Assembly: GCF_016107705.1 (NCBI RefSeq)
Contig: NZ_JAEHGC010000001.1
Coordinates: 806,001-870,000, forward strand
Origin: Neobacillus cucumis
GTDB lineage: Bacteria > Bacillota > Bacilli > Bacillales_B > DSM-18226
Reading direction: 5' to 3'
DNA: 64,000 nt
Under the pieces are notes generated by a model. That model was not told the origin of the DNA and made no database searches. It worked only from the letters and a program-made list of their open reading frames with translations. The position numbers and the translations under genes are program-made. This document shows positions 1 to 8,871 of the stretch, one piece after another. Each line of letters starts with the position of its first letter. The stretch's first letter is position 1.

Positions 1-374
1 CCAGAACCGCCGTCAATTGCCACATTACCGCCAAGGATTAAATCCGCATCTTTGTCCTTTAAGTATTCAGCAAGAATTTTTGCAGTTGTGAATTGGTCAC
101 CGTTTTCGATATCATCTTCAATATTAATTAAAGCTGCTTTGTCCGCACCCATCGCCAATGCAGTACGTAATTGCTTTTCTGCTTCCTCATTGCCAACAGA
201 AATAACGGTTACTTCGCCGCCATTTGCATCGCGTACTTGAATGGCTTCTTCAATCGCATATTCATCATAAGGATTGATGATAAATTCTGCACCGTCCTCA
301 TTGATTTTTCCTCCGGAAATCGAAATCTTTTCTTCAGTATCAAAGGTTCTTTTCATTAACACATAAATGTTCAT
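1..374 (-). CDS. etfB: Electron transfer flavoprotein beta subunit, partial (3' end outside window)
   Basis: The minus strand starts at an ATG (374) behind an AGGAGGG ribosome site and reads MNIYVLMKRTFDTEEKIS, then a DEYAIEEA segment and a TALAMGADKA segment, all typical of EtfB; about 124 residues are present and the rest lies before base 1. EtfB with EtfA forms the FAD/AMP heterodimer that takes electrons from acyl-CoA dehydrogenases. It is the last visible gene of fadR-fadB-etfB, 110 bp after fadB, as in the Bacillus lcfA-fadR-fadB-etfB-etfA order, so it should be induced by fatty acids through FadR. etfA is expected just outside the window. The family call is secure; completeness cannot be judged. 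Confidence 0.93.
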   Translation of the reverse strand, partial: MNIYVLMKRTFDTEEKISISGGKINEDGAEFIINPYDEYAIEEAIQVRDANGGEVTVISVGNEEAEKQLRTALAMGADKAALINIEDDIENGDQFTTAKILAEYLKDKDADLILGGNVAIDGGS

Positions 375-484
375 GGTTTCCCTCCTAAATTTCGAGCATT
401 CGCTCAGTTTGAAAGATTAAGAAAACTTTTTCGAAAAAAATTTTATAAAGACTTCGATGCGCGTTTCAACGACGCTAGCGAAGT

Positions 485-1258
485 TTATTCACCTTTAAAA
501 TGTGGTTCTCTTTTTTCAATAAAGGCTTGGATTCCTTCTTGGCCGTCATTTGACATAAATACTTCCCCAAACAGCTCGGCTTCCTTTTTAACACCTTCAT
601 AGAACTCTTCTGTCTTTGCATAATTTAATAATAGTATAGCTGACTTTAAAGAGCCATGGCTTTTCTTGGAAATCTTCTTAGCCAATTTATAAGCGTTTTC
701 TAATACTTCCCCTTCCGGATAAGCATGGTTGGCAAGCCCATATTGAACAGCCTGTACACCGGTAATTGGTTCAGAAGTGAAAAGCATTTCTGCAGCACGG
801 GCTACTCCGACATATTTTGGCAGTCGCTGTGTTCCTGCAAAACCTGGAATTAACCCAAGCTGAAGCTCCGGTAGGCCAAGCTTCGCCGTTTCACTGACAA
901 GTCTGATATGGCAGGCCATTGCCAGCTCCAAGCCTCCACCAAGTGCAGCCCCGTGAATTGCAGCAATAATCGGCTTTGGAAACTTCTCCATACGATCGAA
1001 TACATCCTGCCCATATTTACCAAGCTGCGAAAAACCTTCTGAAGAAGAAATGGTCGTGAATTCCTTAATATCAGCACCAGCTGAGAAAAAGCGGCCCTCT
1101 CCATGAAGTACAATCACTTTTACATCAGGATTCGATTCAATTTCATCCAACACAGACGAAAGTTCCTTGAGTAAACCTGATGAAAGGGCATTCGCCGGAG
1201 GACGTTCAATCGTGATGGTTGCGATTTGGTCTTCTCTAGACCATTTTAAAAATTCCAA
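485..1258 (-). CDS. fadB: Enoyl-CoA hydratase (fatty acid beta-oxidation)
   Basis: A 257-residue crotonase-fold protein that hydrates trans-2-enoyl-CoA in beta-oxidation. The oxyanion-hole segments FFSAGAD (57-63) and HGAALGGGLEL (102-112) and both catalytic glutamates, Glu111 and Glu131 (in GLPEL), are present, followed by GLIPGFAGTQRL. The start is TTG at 1258, just after a GGGGGGAG ribosome site; no better ATG exists. It sits 18 bp after fadR and before etfB, so one transcript under FadR control is likely. It could also be annotated as an enoyl-CoA hydratase/isomerase of broader specificity. Confidence 0.92.
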   Translation of the reverse strand: MEFLKWSREDQIATITIERPPANALSSGLLKELSSVLDEIESNPDVKVIVLHGEGRFFSAGADIKEFTTISSSEGFSQLGKYGQDVFDRMEKFPKPIIAAIHGAALGGGLELAMACHIRLVSETAKLGLPELQLGLIPGFAGTQRLPKYVGVARAAEMLFTSEPITGVQAVQYGLANHAYPEGEVLENAYKLAKKISKKSHGSLKSAILLLNYAKTEEFYEGVKKEAELFGEVFMSNDGQEGIQAFIEKREPHFKGE

Positions 1259-1276
1259 TTTTCTCCCCCCATTTGA

Positions 1277-1867
1277 TTAACACTCCCGGCTCCCAAATCC
1301 ATTAATTAAAAGATGATGGACCGAGGGTGCAAGTGCGTATAAATCAAACTTTTCCTCATTCATTACCCACGATGTCACGGTTTCATCAATTGTGCCAAAA
1401 ATCATCTGCCTTGCAAGACGCACATCCAGGTCAACTGAAAATTCCCCTGTTTCCTTGCCTTCCAACACGATTCTCTCTATCAGCTTTAAGTATCCTTTCA
1501 GAACGTCGTTTATTTTTAAGCGCAATTCTTTATTGGATTGGCGTAATTCGAGCTGAGTAACAATTGCTAAGTGATGATCATCAGAGAGCATTTGAAAATG
1601 AGATTTTATCATTATTAATAATTTCTCTGCCGCTGAGTGTTTTCCTGCTATCATTTCTTCAATTTTTTCAACAAAGTTCCCCATTTTTTCTTCAAAGAGT
1701 GAGATTAGGATGTCTTCTTTGTTTTTAAAATAAAGATAAATGGTCCCATCAGCGACTCCTGCCTGCTTGGCGATTTTCGAAACCTGGGCTTGGTGGTAAC
1801 CATTCTCTGCTATGGCAATCACTGCTGCATCAATAATCTGCATATATTTTGGTTTGTTTTTTTTCAT
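1277..1867 (-). CDS. fadR: TetR-family fatty acid degradation regulator FadR
   Basis: A 196-residue TetR repressor. The N-terminal helix-turn-helix (about residues 10-55, with SKIAKQAGVADGTIYLYF) is very close to what I recall of B. subtilis FadR (YsiA), and the C-terminal half carries the ligand-domain segment VRLARQMIFGTIDETV. In B. subtilis, long-chain acyl-CoA releases FadR from DNA. The frame extends upstream to an ATG at 1906, but that has no ribosome site, whereas ATG 1867 follows GGGGGG by 10 nt and gives the usual N-terminus MKKNKPKYMQ. A FadR operator lies 60 bp upstream, implying autoregulation of fadR-fadB-etfB. Confidence 0.93.
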   Translation of the reverse strand: MKKNKPKYMQIIDAAVIAIAENGYHQAQVSKIAKQAGVADGTIYLYFKNKEDILISLFEEKMGNFVEKIEEMIAGKHSAAEKLLIMIKSHFQMLSDDHHLAIVTQLELRQSNKELRLKINDVLKGYLKLIERIVLEGKETGEFSVDLDVRLARQMIFGTIDETVTSWVMNEEKFDLYALAPSVHHLLINGFGSREC

Positions 1868-1926
1868 CGTTGTCGTATCCCCCCTTTGAAGAAAAAGTTC
1901 ATTCATTTTTTATCTAGGATAGAAAA

Positions 1927-1944
1927 TGAATGAACCATCATTCA
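1927..1944. promoter_or_regulatory. FadR operator
   Basis: The perfect inverted repeat TGAATGA-ACCA-TCATTCA (7-4-7) matches the FadR box I recall from B. subtilis (TGAATGA-MTAN-TCATTCA), differing in one central base. It overlaps the predicted -10 of the fadR promoter, a repressing position. A further TCATTCATT lies closer to fadR, at about 1903-1911. No such box is seen upstream of lcfA in this window. Confidence 0.85.
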
Positions 1945-1969
1945 TAATTTAATAATAGATTTTATTCAA
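1941..1969 (-). promoter_or_regulatory. Predicted sigma-A promoter of fadR-fadB-etfB
   Basis: On the minus strand TTGAAT (1969-1964), a 17-nt spacer and TATGAA (1946-1941) form a moderate sigma-A promoter whose -10 overlaps the FadR operator. A terminator separates it from lcfA, so fadR has its own transcript start. Exact start point not determined. Confidence 0.6.
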
Positions 1970-2048
1970 ACATCTGTCAAGAAATACTATACCAATTTTC
2001 CTGAAAACTTTAAACATCAAAAGAAGACAAGCTGATATTTTCAAAAAA

Positions 2049-2077
2049 TAAAAGACCTGAATTTCACGGCCTTTTTT
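2049..2077 (-). terminator. Intrinsic terminator after lcfA
   Basis: Immediately after the lcfA stop, the minus strand reads AAAAGGCC...GGTCTTTT (with one G-U pair) around an inner TGA/TCA stem, followed by a T-rich tract. It separates lcfA from fadR. Confidence 0.7.
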
Positions 2078-2081
2078 CATG

Positions 2082-3782
2082 TTATGCATGCTTCGGTCGT
2101 TCCTCATCTAGTTTTTTCTTTTCTTCCTCAACCAATGTTCTTCTTAAAATTTTTCCAACAGCTGTTTTTGGGAGCTCCTTTCTAAATTCATAAATTCTTG
2201 GCACCTTATAGGCAGCTAGATATTTTCTAGTAAATTGATTCAATTCATCCTCTGTGACAGTTGAACCATCTTTTAGTACAACATAAGCCTTCACCGTTTC
2301 CCCGCGATAAGGATCAGGAATTCCTGCGGCTACAGCCTCTTGTACATCCGGATGTTCATATAAAACTTCCTCTATCTCTCTAGGATAAATATTGAATCCG
2401 CCTGCAATAATCATGTCCTTTTTACGGTCGACCACATAAAAATATCCTTGGTCATCCATATAGCCAAGATCTCCCGTTAACAGCCAACCATCTCGTAAGG
2501 TTTGTTCTGTATCCTCGGGCCGGTTCCAATAACCTTTCATTACTTGTGGTCCTTTGACGGCAATTTCACCGATTTCTCCCACAGGAAGTCTTTCACCTTC
2601 CATTGAAAAAATCGCGGCGTCGGTATCCGGATATGGAACCCCAATACTTCCTTTTACTTTTGGTCGGTCCCAAAGGAAATTTGAATGGGTAACAGGTGAA
2701 GACTCGGTTAAACCATATCCTTCTACCAATTTTCCTCCGGTTACGTCTTCAAACTTCTGCTGAACTTCAACCGGTAATGGAGCAGACCCGCTAATACAGG
2801 CCTTAATGGAAGAAAGATTGTATTTTTTCAAATCAGGATGATTCAATAAACCTATATAAATGGTTGGTGCACCTGGAAAAAGGGTCGGGTGCATTTTATC
2901 AATTGTTTTTAATGTGGTAACGACATCAAATTTGGGCAATAAAATCATTTTTTGTGCCTGCATTACGGATAAAATCAAAACAGCAGTCATGCCATAAACA
3001 TGAAAAAAGGGCAGGATTCCAAGGACTGATTCTTCACCTGGTTTACATTTATAAAGCCATGCCTGACACATTGAAGTATTTGAGACTAAATTCTTATGCG
3101 TTAGCATGACCCCTTTCGGGAAACCCGTTGTTCCTCCTGTATATTGGAGTAAGGCTAAATCTTCCTCAAAATTGAAGTCAAACGCCTTTAATTCCTTCGG
3201 CTGACCCTTTATAATCTCTTTTAAAAGATGGGTACTTCCTTCATGTTTTACATTGACGACAATTCCATATTGTTTTTTCTGAATATAGGGATAAACTAAA
3301 TTCTTTGGAAATGGCAGATAATCTTTGATGGCGGTTACAAAAATATGCTTGAGATCGGTTCGCGATTGTACACTGGATACACGCGGATAGAGGATATCGA
3401 GGGTAATGATGGCGACTGCTCCTGAATCCTTCATCTGATACTCAAGTTCCCTTTCCGTATACAAAGGATTGGTCTGAACAACAATACCGCCCGCCATAAG
3501 AATGGCGTAGTAGGCTACAACTGACTGAGGTGTATTCGGAAGCATAATTGCGACCCTGTCACCTTTTGAAATCCCGAGGTCCTGAAGATACCCGGCAAAC
3601 ACAAGTGACTCTTCATAAAGCTTTTTATAAGTCATTTCCTTCCCCATAAAATGAATCGCAATCTTGTCTGGATAATTTTTGGCTGCATTGATTAAATATT
3701 GCTGAACAGGCTCTGAAGAATACTCCAATGTGGCGGGAATTTCCTCAGGGTAGTGTTTCAACCATGGTTTGAGGTCGGGCAT
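2082..3782 (-). CDS. lcfA: Long-chain fatty acid-CoA ligase
   Basis: A 566-residue ANL-superfamily acyl-CoA synthetase that activates fatty acids with ATP and CoA for beta-oxidation. Visible motifs are the AMP-binding P-loop QYTGGTTGFPKGVMLTHKN, the A5 motif GYGLTESSP, the A7 segment LLTGDLGYMDDQGYFYVVDRKKD (read as two parts, LTGDLGYMDD and FYVVDRKKD), and the C-terminal catalytic-lysine region PKTAVGKILRR. Length is normal for Bacillus LcfA (about 560). Start ATG 3782 follows AAGGAGGAG. Unlike the fadR unit it has a strong sigma-A promoter with no FadR box visible upstream, and its own terminator, so control may differ from the B. subtilis lcfA operon. Confidence 0.93.
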   Translation of the reverse strand: MPDLKPWLKHYPEEIPATLEYSSEPVQQYLINAAKNYPDKIAIHFMGKEMTYKKLYEESLVFAGYLQDLGISKGDRVAIMLPNTPQSVVAYYAILMAGGIVVQTNPLYTERELEYQMKDSGAVAIITLDILYPRVSSVQSRTDLKHIFVTAIKDYLPFPKNLVYPYIQKKQYGIVVNVKHEGSTHLLKEIIKGQPKELKAFDFNFEEDLALLQYTGGTTGFPKGVMLTHKNLVSNTSMCQAWLYKCKPGEESVLGILPFFHVYGMTAVLILSVMQAQKMILLPKFDVVTTLKTIDKMHPTLFPGAPTIYIGLLNHPDLKKYNLSSIKACISGSAPLPVEVQQKFEDVTGGKLVEGYGLTESSPVTHSNFLWDRPKVKGSIGVPYPDTDAAIFSMEGERLPVGEIGEIAVKGPQVMKGYWNRPEDTEQTLRDGWLLTGDLGYMDDQGYFYVVDRKKDMIIAGGFNIYPREIEEVLYEHPDVQEAVAAGIPDPYRGETVKAYVVLKDGSTVTEDELNQFTRKYLAAYKVPRIYEFRKELPKTAVGKILRRTLVEEEKKKLDEERPKHA

Positions 3783-3829
3783 TGAACTCCTCCTTTTTTA
3801 AAAATTATTAAAAAATTCAAACTACTTAT

Positions 3830-3858
3830 ATTATAATATAGATAGATAAGTTAGACAA
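3830..3858 (-). promoter_or_regulatory. Sigma-A promoter of lcfA
   Basis: Minus strand TTGTCT (3858-3853), 17-nt spacer, TATAAT (3835-3830), about 48 bp upstream of the lcfA start codon. Confidence 0.72.
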
Positions 3859-3908
3859 TGCAAAGAGAATCTGTACTCAAACGGATATATAAGCTAAATC
3901 AAATAAAA

Positions 3909-3938
3909 AATCATCGCTGAATATTTTCAGCGATGATT
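3909..3938 (-). terminator. Intrinsic terminator after yshE and the small ORF
   Basis: A 13-bp perfect stem (core TCATCGCTGAA/TTCAGCGATGA, loop TATT) followed on the minus strand by TTTTTT. It ends the mutSB-yshE-side transcript ahead of the lcfA promoter. Confidence 0.88.
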
Positions 3939-3947
3939 CTAGTTTTA

Positions 3948-4028
3948 CTAAAAAAATATCATATAAATTAATCCGATCAGCAAGAACAGCCCGCACAATC
4001 CCATCAGTACCTTTGCTAATGTCTCCAC
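3948..4028 (-). CDS. Small one-helix membrane protein (26 aa), unknown function
   Basis: A short frame between yshE and its terminator: GTG at 4028, behind AGGGGAG with an 8-nt spacer, encoding VETLAKVLMGLCGLF then LLIGLIYMIFF and a TAG stop. The product is one hydrophobic helix after a five-residue N-terminus. The good ribosome site, the position inside the transcript and the complete use of the gap up to the terminator argue that it is translated. Family not recognised; it could be a tiny membrane partner of the DUF350 protein YshE just upstream, which is inference. Confidence 0.55.
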   Translation of the reverse strand: METLAKVLMGLCGLFLLIGLIYMIFF

Positions 4029-4041
4029 TTTAGTTCTCCCC

Positions 4042-4449
4042 TTACGATATCCCTGCACCAATTACAAAAGATAAACCGATTGAAATGACCATCGAAATAA
4101 AACCAACTGCCCGATTATCACTTTGAATCTCTTCATCAATCTTAAATTTCGGCGTTAAAAATTCATAGATAAAATAACCGGCTAAAAGAAGCACAAACCC
4201 AAAAACTCCTGAGCCAATCATCATGAGCAGCGATTCATTCTGCTCAATGGAATAGCGGAAAATATTGGCGATTCCAAATATTTTCCCCCCTGTCGCCATT
4301 GCTACCGACATATTTCCTTTTTTAATTTCTTCCCAATTTCGATATTTCGTTACCACTTCAAAAATCGCTAAAAAGACAATCATACATAAAATAACAACAC
4401 TATAATTGGCTGCAATTTGAATATAGTCGTTCTCCCAAAACTGGTCCAT
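4042..4449 (-). CDS. yshE: DUF350 family membrane protein YshE
   Basis: A 135-residue integral membrane protein with four predicted helices, in two pairs (about residues 10-30, 45-65, 70-95 and 110-133), as in DUF350/UPF0719 proteins; biochemical role unknown. The frame is open to 4485, but ATG 4449 follows GGGGAG and gives MDQFWENDYIQIA, close to the usual length (about 132). It lies after mutSB on the minus strand and before the 26-residue ORF, and ends in a strong terminator. Confidence 0.82.
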   Translation of the reverse strand: MDQFWENDYIQIAANYSVVILCMIVFLAIFEVVTKYRNWEEIKKGNMSVAMATGGKIFGIANIFRYSIEQNESLLMMIGSGVFGFVLLLAGYFIYEFLTPKFKIDEEIQSDNRAVGFISMVISIGLSFVIGAGIS

Positions 4450-4520
4450 TACGATTCTCCCCGAACATGATTTAAATTCAACCAATGTTGAATTCTATTT
4501 TAAATTCAACAAGTTGAAAT

Positions 4521-6878
4521 CTACTTGAATTCAACCACGGTTACACCTGATCCGCCTTCACCAGCTTCTCCGAAGCGAATTTTCTTAACGGAGCGGTGAT
4601 TTCGTAAATATTCTTGAACCCCTTGCCTTAAAACTCCCGTACCCTTTCCATGGATAATTGAAACACGTGGATATCCTGATAATAAAGCATCATCGATATA
4701 TTTCTCCACCTTTAACAAGGCATCTTCATATCTTTCCCCGCGAAGATCCAGTTCAAGTTTTACTTGCGAATCTCTTCCCCGTACAATGGCCATTGGTTTT
4801 GTATCTACTTGTTTTGGGGTGCTTAAGTATTCCAAGTCTTTTTCTTTCACCTTCATTTTGAGAATCCCAATTTGAACTTGCCATTCACCTGAAGAAGTTT
4901 TTTCAATTAAAAAGCCTTTTTGATCAAAGGTTAAAACCTTTACTTCATCACCAGATGCAAATGTATGCTTTTTCGTTTTCTTCGCTGCCGAATTAGCTGA
5001 TTTTTTGATTTCAGGTGCTGCTTCTTCAAGACGTCTTTTCGCATCAATCAACTCATGTTCCTTAATCTCGGCATGCTTATCCATGCGCATTTTCCGAAGG
5101 TCACGAATAATTTTTTCAGCCTCTCCTTTTGCCTCATCAACAATATCCTTAGCCTTTTCAGCCGCTTTTTCGAGCAAGCTGTCCTTATTCTCGTAGAACT
5201 CCATCATTTGTTTTTGCAGGTCCTTATGAAGTTTTTCTGCCTGCTTTAAGTAATCACGGGCTTCTTCCTGTTCCTTTTCAGCCTGGCGCTTACTTTCCTC
5301 TAGGGAAGCAATCATCTTATCGATTTGATTGGTATCCTCACTGACATGGGAGCGGGCAGCCTCAATTACCCGGTCGTTCAATCCTAGTCGCTTGGAAATC
5401 TCAAAGGCATTGCTTCGCCCAGGTACCCCTAATAGCAGCTTGTACGTTGGGCTAAGTGTCTCTACATCAAATTCGACACTTGCATTTAAGACCCCTTCCC
5501 TGTTATAGCCATAGGCTTTTAATTCCGGGTAATGGGTGGTGGCAATCACCCTTGCTCCCCTTTTATGCACCTCATCTAAAATCGAGATGGCTAATGCCGC
5601 ACCCTCTTGCGGGTCAGTACCGGCACCAAGTTCATCAAATAAAACCAGACTTTTATAATCTACTTTATTTAAAATATCGACAATATTGACCATATGGGAG
5701 GAAAAGGTACTTAAGCTTTGTTCAATTGACTGTTCATCGCCAATGTCAGCATATACAGCATGAAAAACAGCAAGCTCCGAACCATCTAATGCCGGCACCT
5801 GCAACCCGGCTTGAGCCATTAACGAACATAAACCTAATGTTTTTAATGTCACTGTTTTCCCGCCCGTGTTTGGTCCGGTAATCACAATCGTTGAATAGTC
5901 CGTTCCAAGGAAAATATCGTTCGCGACCACTTCCTCAATCGGGATTAATGGATGTCTTGCCTTAAATAAACGAATTCTTCCTTCATTATTCATGATTGGC
6001 AAAGACGCTTTAATTTGCCGGCCATATCTTGCTTTTGCAAAAATAAAATCCAAATCACCAAGAACTTCAACAATTACCTTTAGTTCTGACTCATGCTCAG
6101 CCACATTTGCCGATAGCTCCGTTAAAATTCGTTCAATTTCCAGCTGCTCTTTTACCCGAATATCCTGGAGCTGATTATTCAATTGAACAATTGCTTGCGG
6201 TTCAATAAATAATGTTTGACCTGAGGAACTTTGGTCATGGATGATTCCGCCGTAGTGTCCGCGATATTCCTGTTTTACCGGGATGACGTATCGGTCATTA
6301 CGAATCGTTACAATCGCATCAGACAGCATTTTTTGCGCACTTGAAGAGCGAATCATACTTTCAAGCTTTTCGCGGATCCTTGCCTCATTGGAGCGCATTT
6401 GGGATCGCAACGAACGCAATAGCTCACTGGCCCCATCCAAAACTTCACCACTTTCATCAATGGCATATTTAATTGAATGTTCAAGGTTTGTCAGCGGAAT
6501 AATTTGCCCGGCTTTGTCTGCTAAAATAGGGAGATCCAATTTTTCATCCGCAATCTCCTCAATAAATCGTTTCATTTGCCGGCTTGTATAAATCGTGCTC
6601 GCAGTTTGAACCAATTCATGCGTGCTCAAGACACCGCCAATGACCGAACGTTTAATATGGGCGCGTATATCGTGAACCCCTGAGAGAGGCACATTCCCTT
6701 TTAACCTTAGTACAGCTGTCGCTTCATCCGTTTCCGCTTGGAGCTTCACGACTTCGGAAAAATCTGTTGAGGGAACAAGGTTTTTTATTTTATCTTTACC
6801 AAGTGAGGAAGCAGCATGGTTAAACAACTGTTCCTTCACTTTATTGAATTCTAATACCTTTAAGGTTCTTTCTTGCAT
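4521..6878 (-). CDS. mutSB: MutS2-family ATPase (ribosome rescue / recombination suppression)
   Basis: A 785-residue MutS2 protein. It has a MutS-like core and clamp, Walker A GPNTGGKT (335-342), Walker B with [12 protein letters not shown], a long coiled-coil (about 520-640, rich in E and K), a KOW-like segment and a C-terminal Smr nuclease domain (from [11 protein letters not shown] to the [12 protein letters not shown] motif). It lacks the mismatch-recognition N-terminal domain of MutS. In B. subtilis the homologue splits collided ribosomes (RqcU) and related proteins suppress homologous recombination. Start ATG 6878 follows AGGAGG. It is 21 bp after polX, in the usual polX-mutSB order. 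Confidence 0.95.
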   Translation of the reverse strand: MQERTLKVLEFNKVKEQLFNHAASSLGKDKIKNLVPSTDFSEVVKLQAETDEATAVLRLKGNVPLSGVHDIRAHIKRSVIGGVLSTHELVQTASTIYTSRQMKRFIEEIADEKLDLPILADKAGQIIPLTNLEHSIKYAIDESGEVLDGASELLRSLRSQMRSNEARIREKLESMIRSSSAQKMLSDAIVTIRNDRYVIPVKQEYRGHYGGIIHDQSSSGQTLFIEPQAIVQLNNQLQDIRVKEQLEIERILTELSANVAEHESELKVIVEVLGDLDFIFAKARYGRQIKASLPIMNNEGRIRLFKARHPLIPIEEVVANDIFLGTDYSTIVITGPNTGGKTVTLKTLGLCSLMAQAGLQVPALDGSELAVFHAVYADIGDEQSIEQSLSTFSSHMVNIVDILNKVDYKSLVLFDELGAGTDPQEGAALAISILDEVHKRGARVIATTHYPELKAYGYNREGVLNASVEFDVETLSPTYKLLLGVPGRSNAFEISKRLGLNDRVIEAARSHVSEDTNQIDKMIASLEESKRQAEKEQEEARDYLKQAEKLHKDLQKQMMEFYENKDSLLEKAAEKAKDIVDEAKGEAEKIIRDLRKMRMDKHAEIKEHELIDAKRRLEEAAPEIKKSANSAAKKTKKHTFASGDEVKVLTFDQKGFLIEKTSSGEWQVQIGILKMKVKEKDLEYLSTPKQVDTKPMAIVRGRDSQVKLELDLRGERYEDALLKVEKYIDDALLSGYPRVSIIHGKGTGVLRQGVQEYLRNHRSVKKIRFGEAGEGGSGVTVVEFK

Positions 6879-6899
6879 GGAAAGAGACCTCCTTATTTC

Positions 6900-8618
6900 T
6901 TATGATCGATTATGCAAAAATTCCAGTAAATCATTCGTTTCCAGTGCATTTAACACCGAGGATTTTTTGATCCAGCCCTTTTTGGCAGCTGAAACGCCAA
7001 TTTCCATATGGGCTAATGTATCTATTCTATGGGCATCCGTATTAATAAGAATCTTTACACCCGCTGCCTGTGCTTTTCTTAAATATTCTGCCGATAAATC
7101 AAGCCGGTTCGGGTTTGCATTTAATTCTAACGCCGTGTTCGTTTCTTTTGCGAGCTCAATGAGCAGATCCAAATCGACATCGTAGCCGGCACGGCGTCCA
7201 ATTTTACGGCCGGTTGGATGGGCAATTAAATCGACATGGGAATTAGTTAAAGCTGTCTTAAGCCGTTCCATGATTTTCTCCCGCGGCTGGGAAAAAGCGG
7301 AATGGATTGAGGCAATCACAAAATCCATCTCAGCGAGTAAATCATCTTCATAGTCTAATGTTCCATCCGGAAGAATATCCATTTCCACCCCGGATAGAAT
7401 GAGAATATCATCATATTTTTCATTTAATTTTTTAATTTCTTCCCTTTGTTTTAAAAGCCGCTCTCTTGTAAGGCCATTAGCCACCTTGAGATACTGGGAA
7501 TGATCGGTAATGGCCATATATTTATAGCCTCTGGCACGGCAGGCTTCGACCATTTCTTCGATCGTATGGGCACCGTCACTCCATGTTGAGTGCATATGGA
7601 GATCCCCTTTTATATCCTTCAGCTCGATTAGTTCCTCATTTGCCGTGAATTCTTCGACTTCTTTGCCATCCTCCCTAATTTCCGGCGGGATAAACGGGAG
7701 ATCGAAATGTTTGAAAAATTCCTCTTCGGAAGAAAAAGTCAAAATTTTACCTGTTTCGAGATTTTCAACACCATACTCACTAATTTTCTCACCGCGTTCC
7801 TTAGCCAGCTGGCGCATACGGACATTATGGTCCTTTGAACCGGTAAAGTGATGTAAGGTTGTAATAAATTCCTCCGGTTTTACCAGACGGAAATCAGCGG
7901 AAACATCATAATCCAGTCCAAATACGACGGAAACCTTTGTGCCTCCAGCTCCAATGACTTCTTTAATTTTTGGAAATTTCAGCAGGGAGTCCTTTACACT
8001 TTCAGGATGGTTCGTCCCAATAATAAAATCCAAATCTTTAATCGTTTCCCTCATTCTGCGCATACTTCCTGCCCTTGAAAAGCGCTCAATATCCGGGGTG
8101 TTTGCCAAGATTGCTTCAATCTGCTCGGCAATCGGAAGCATATAGGCAAGTGGCAGCCTCTCCGGCCGATTGCCTAAGTCCGCGATAGCCGCTAAAATTT
8201 TCTCTTCTGTTTTCTTGCCAAAGCCGGCAAGCCCCTGCACTTTGCCAGATTTACAGGCTTCCTCTAAATCATTGACATCCTCAATTCCAAGCTCCTGATA
8301 TAGCTTTGAAATTTTCTTGCCTCCGAGTCCTGGGATTTGCAATAACGGAATTAATCCAGCTGGAACTTCCTCTTTTAGCTCATCCAATACAGTGGATGTA
8401 CCGTCTTTTATGTATTCATCAATGACAGCGGCCGTTCCTTTCCCAATACCGGAAATCGCAGTAAAGTTTTCAATCTCTGATAAACTGCGTTCGTCGACCT
8501 CCAAAGCATTGGCGGCTTTTCGAAAAGCGGAAACCTTAAACGGATTTTCCCCTTTCAGTTCCATATAAACCGCAATGATTTCTAATAAACGAATGACTTC
8601 TTTTTTATTTACTTCCAT
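6900..8618 (-). CDS. polX: DNA polymerase/3'-5' exonuclease PolX
   Basis: A 572-residue bacterial family X polymerase for short-gap base-excision repair. The N-terminal half has helix-hairpin-helix segments (FTAISGIGKGTAAVI, LLQIPGLGGKK, GLAGFGKKTEEKI) and a nucleotidyltransferase core with GSMRRMRETIKDLDFI; the C-terminal third is a PHP exonuclease with DLHMHSTWSDG, ITDHSQ, IAHPTGR and INTDAH. The frame also allows GTG at 8627, but ATG 8618 is correctly spaced from AAGGTGG. A compound inverted repeat (8658-8805) lies in its 5' region. Followed closely by mutSB. Confidence 0.94.
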   Translation of the reverse strand: MEVNKKEVIRLLEIIAVYMELKGENPFKVSAFRKAANALEVDERSLSEIENFTAISGIGKGTAAVIDEYIKDGTSTVLDELKEEVPAGLIPLLQIPGLGGKKISKLYQELGIEDVNDLEEACKSGKVQGLAGFGKKTEEKILAAIADLGNRPERLPLAYMLPIAEQIEAILANTPDIERFSRAGSMRRMRETIKDLDFIIGTNHPESVKDSLLKFPKIKEVIGAGGTKVSVVFGLDYDVSADFRLVKPEEFITTLHHFTGSKDHNVRMRQLAKERGEKISEYGVENLETGKILTFSSEEEFFKHFDLPFIPPEIREDGKEVEEFTANEELIELKDIKGDLHMHSTWSDGAHTIEEMVEACRARGYKYMAITDHSQYLKVANGLTRERLLKQREEIKKLNEKYDDILILSGVEMDILPDGTLDYEDDLLAEMDFVIASIHSAFSQPREKIMERLKTALTNSHVDLIAHPTGRKIGRRAGYDVDLDLLIELAKETNTALELNANPNRLDLSAEYLRKAQAAGVKILINTDAHRIDTLAHMEIGVSAAKKGWIKKSSVLNALETNDLLEFLHNRS

Positions 8619-8657
8619 CGATTCCACCCACCTTAAAGAATAGCATTTCCTTATTGA

Positions 8658-8805
8658 GAAAAGTGTAAGCGCCTTGGTCAGCCCCGACAGCTGCTTGCGG
8701 GCCTGGCGGTGAAGTCGTTTTTTGACTTCATCGCCAGGACCGAAGCGATCTAGGAAAAAAGCAGTTCATTTTTTCCCTCGAGGGGCTAGGCGCTGGAGCT
8801 AGACA
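8658..8805. repeat. Compound inverted-repeat element, copy A
   Basis: The outer ends are GAAAAGTGTAAGCGCCTTGG and CTAGGCGCTGGAGCTAGACA, with AGCGCC/GGCGCT pairing across the element. Inside are CCTGGCG...CGCCAGG and GAAGTCG/TGACTTC arms, plus CCCC/GGGG next to the ends. The inner sequence is nearly identical to copy D. It lies 39 bp upstream of polX and directly after the cvpA terminator. It codes for nothing obvious. Confidence 0.85.
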
Positions 8806-8848
8806 ATTCTCGAAGTCGAAAATTTATTTACCTATCAGCCAATAGAAA

Positions 8849-8871
8849 AACTTCTCTGCTACAGAGAAGTT
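8849..8871 (-). terminator. Terminator of zapA-cvpA overlapping the cvpA stop codon
   Basis: A 10-bp perfect stem AACTTCTCTG/CAGAGAAGTT with a 3-nt loop that is exactly the TAG stop codon of cvpA, followed on the minus strand by TTTCTATT. The T tract is short, so termination may be partial. Confidence 0.72.

Noticed and set aside
485..1560. Open frames on the opposite or shifted strand within fadB and fadR (for example 850-1113 and 1327-1560)
   Set aside because: They are shadows of genes with strong family motifs; no ribosome sites or recognisable domains.
1868..1906. Upstream ATG (1906) for fadR
   Set aside because: No ribosome site there, and the extra 13 residues are absent from the family.
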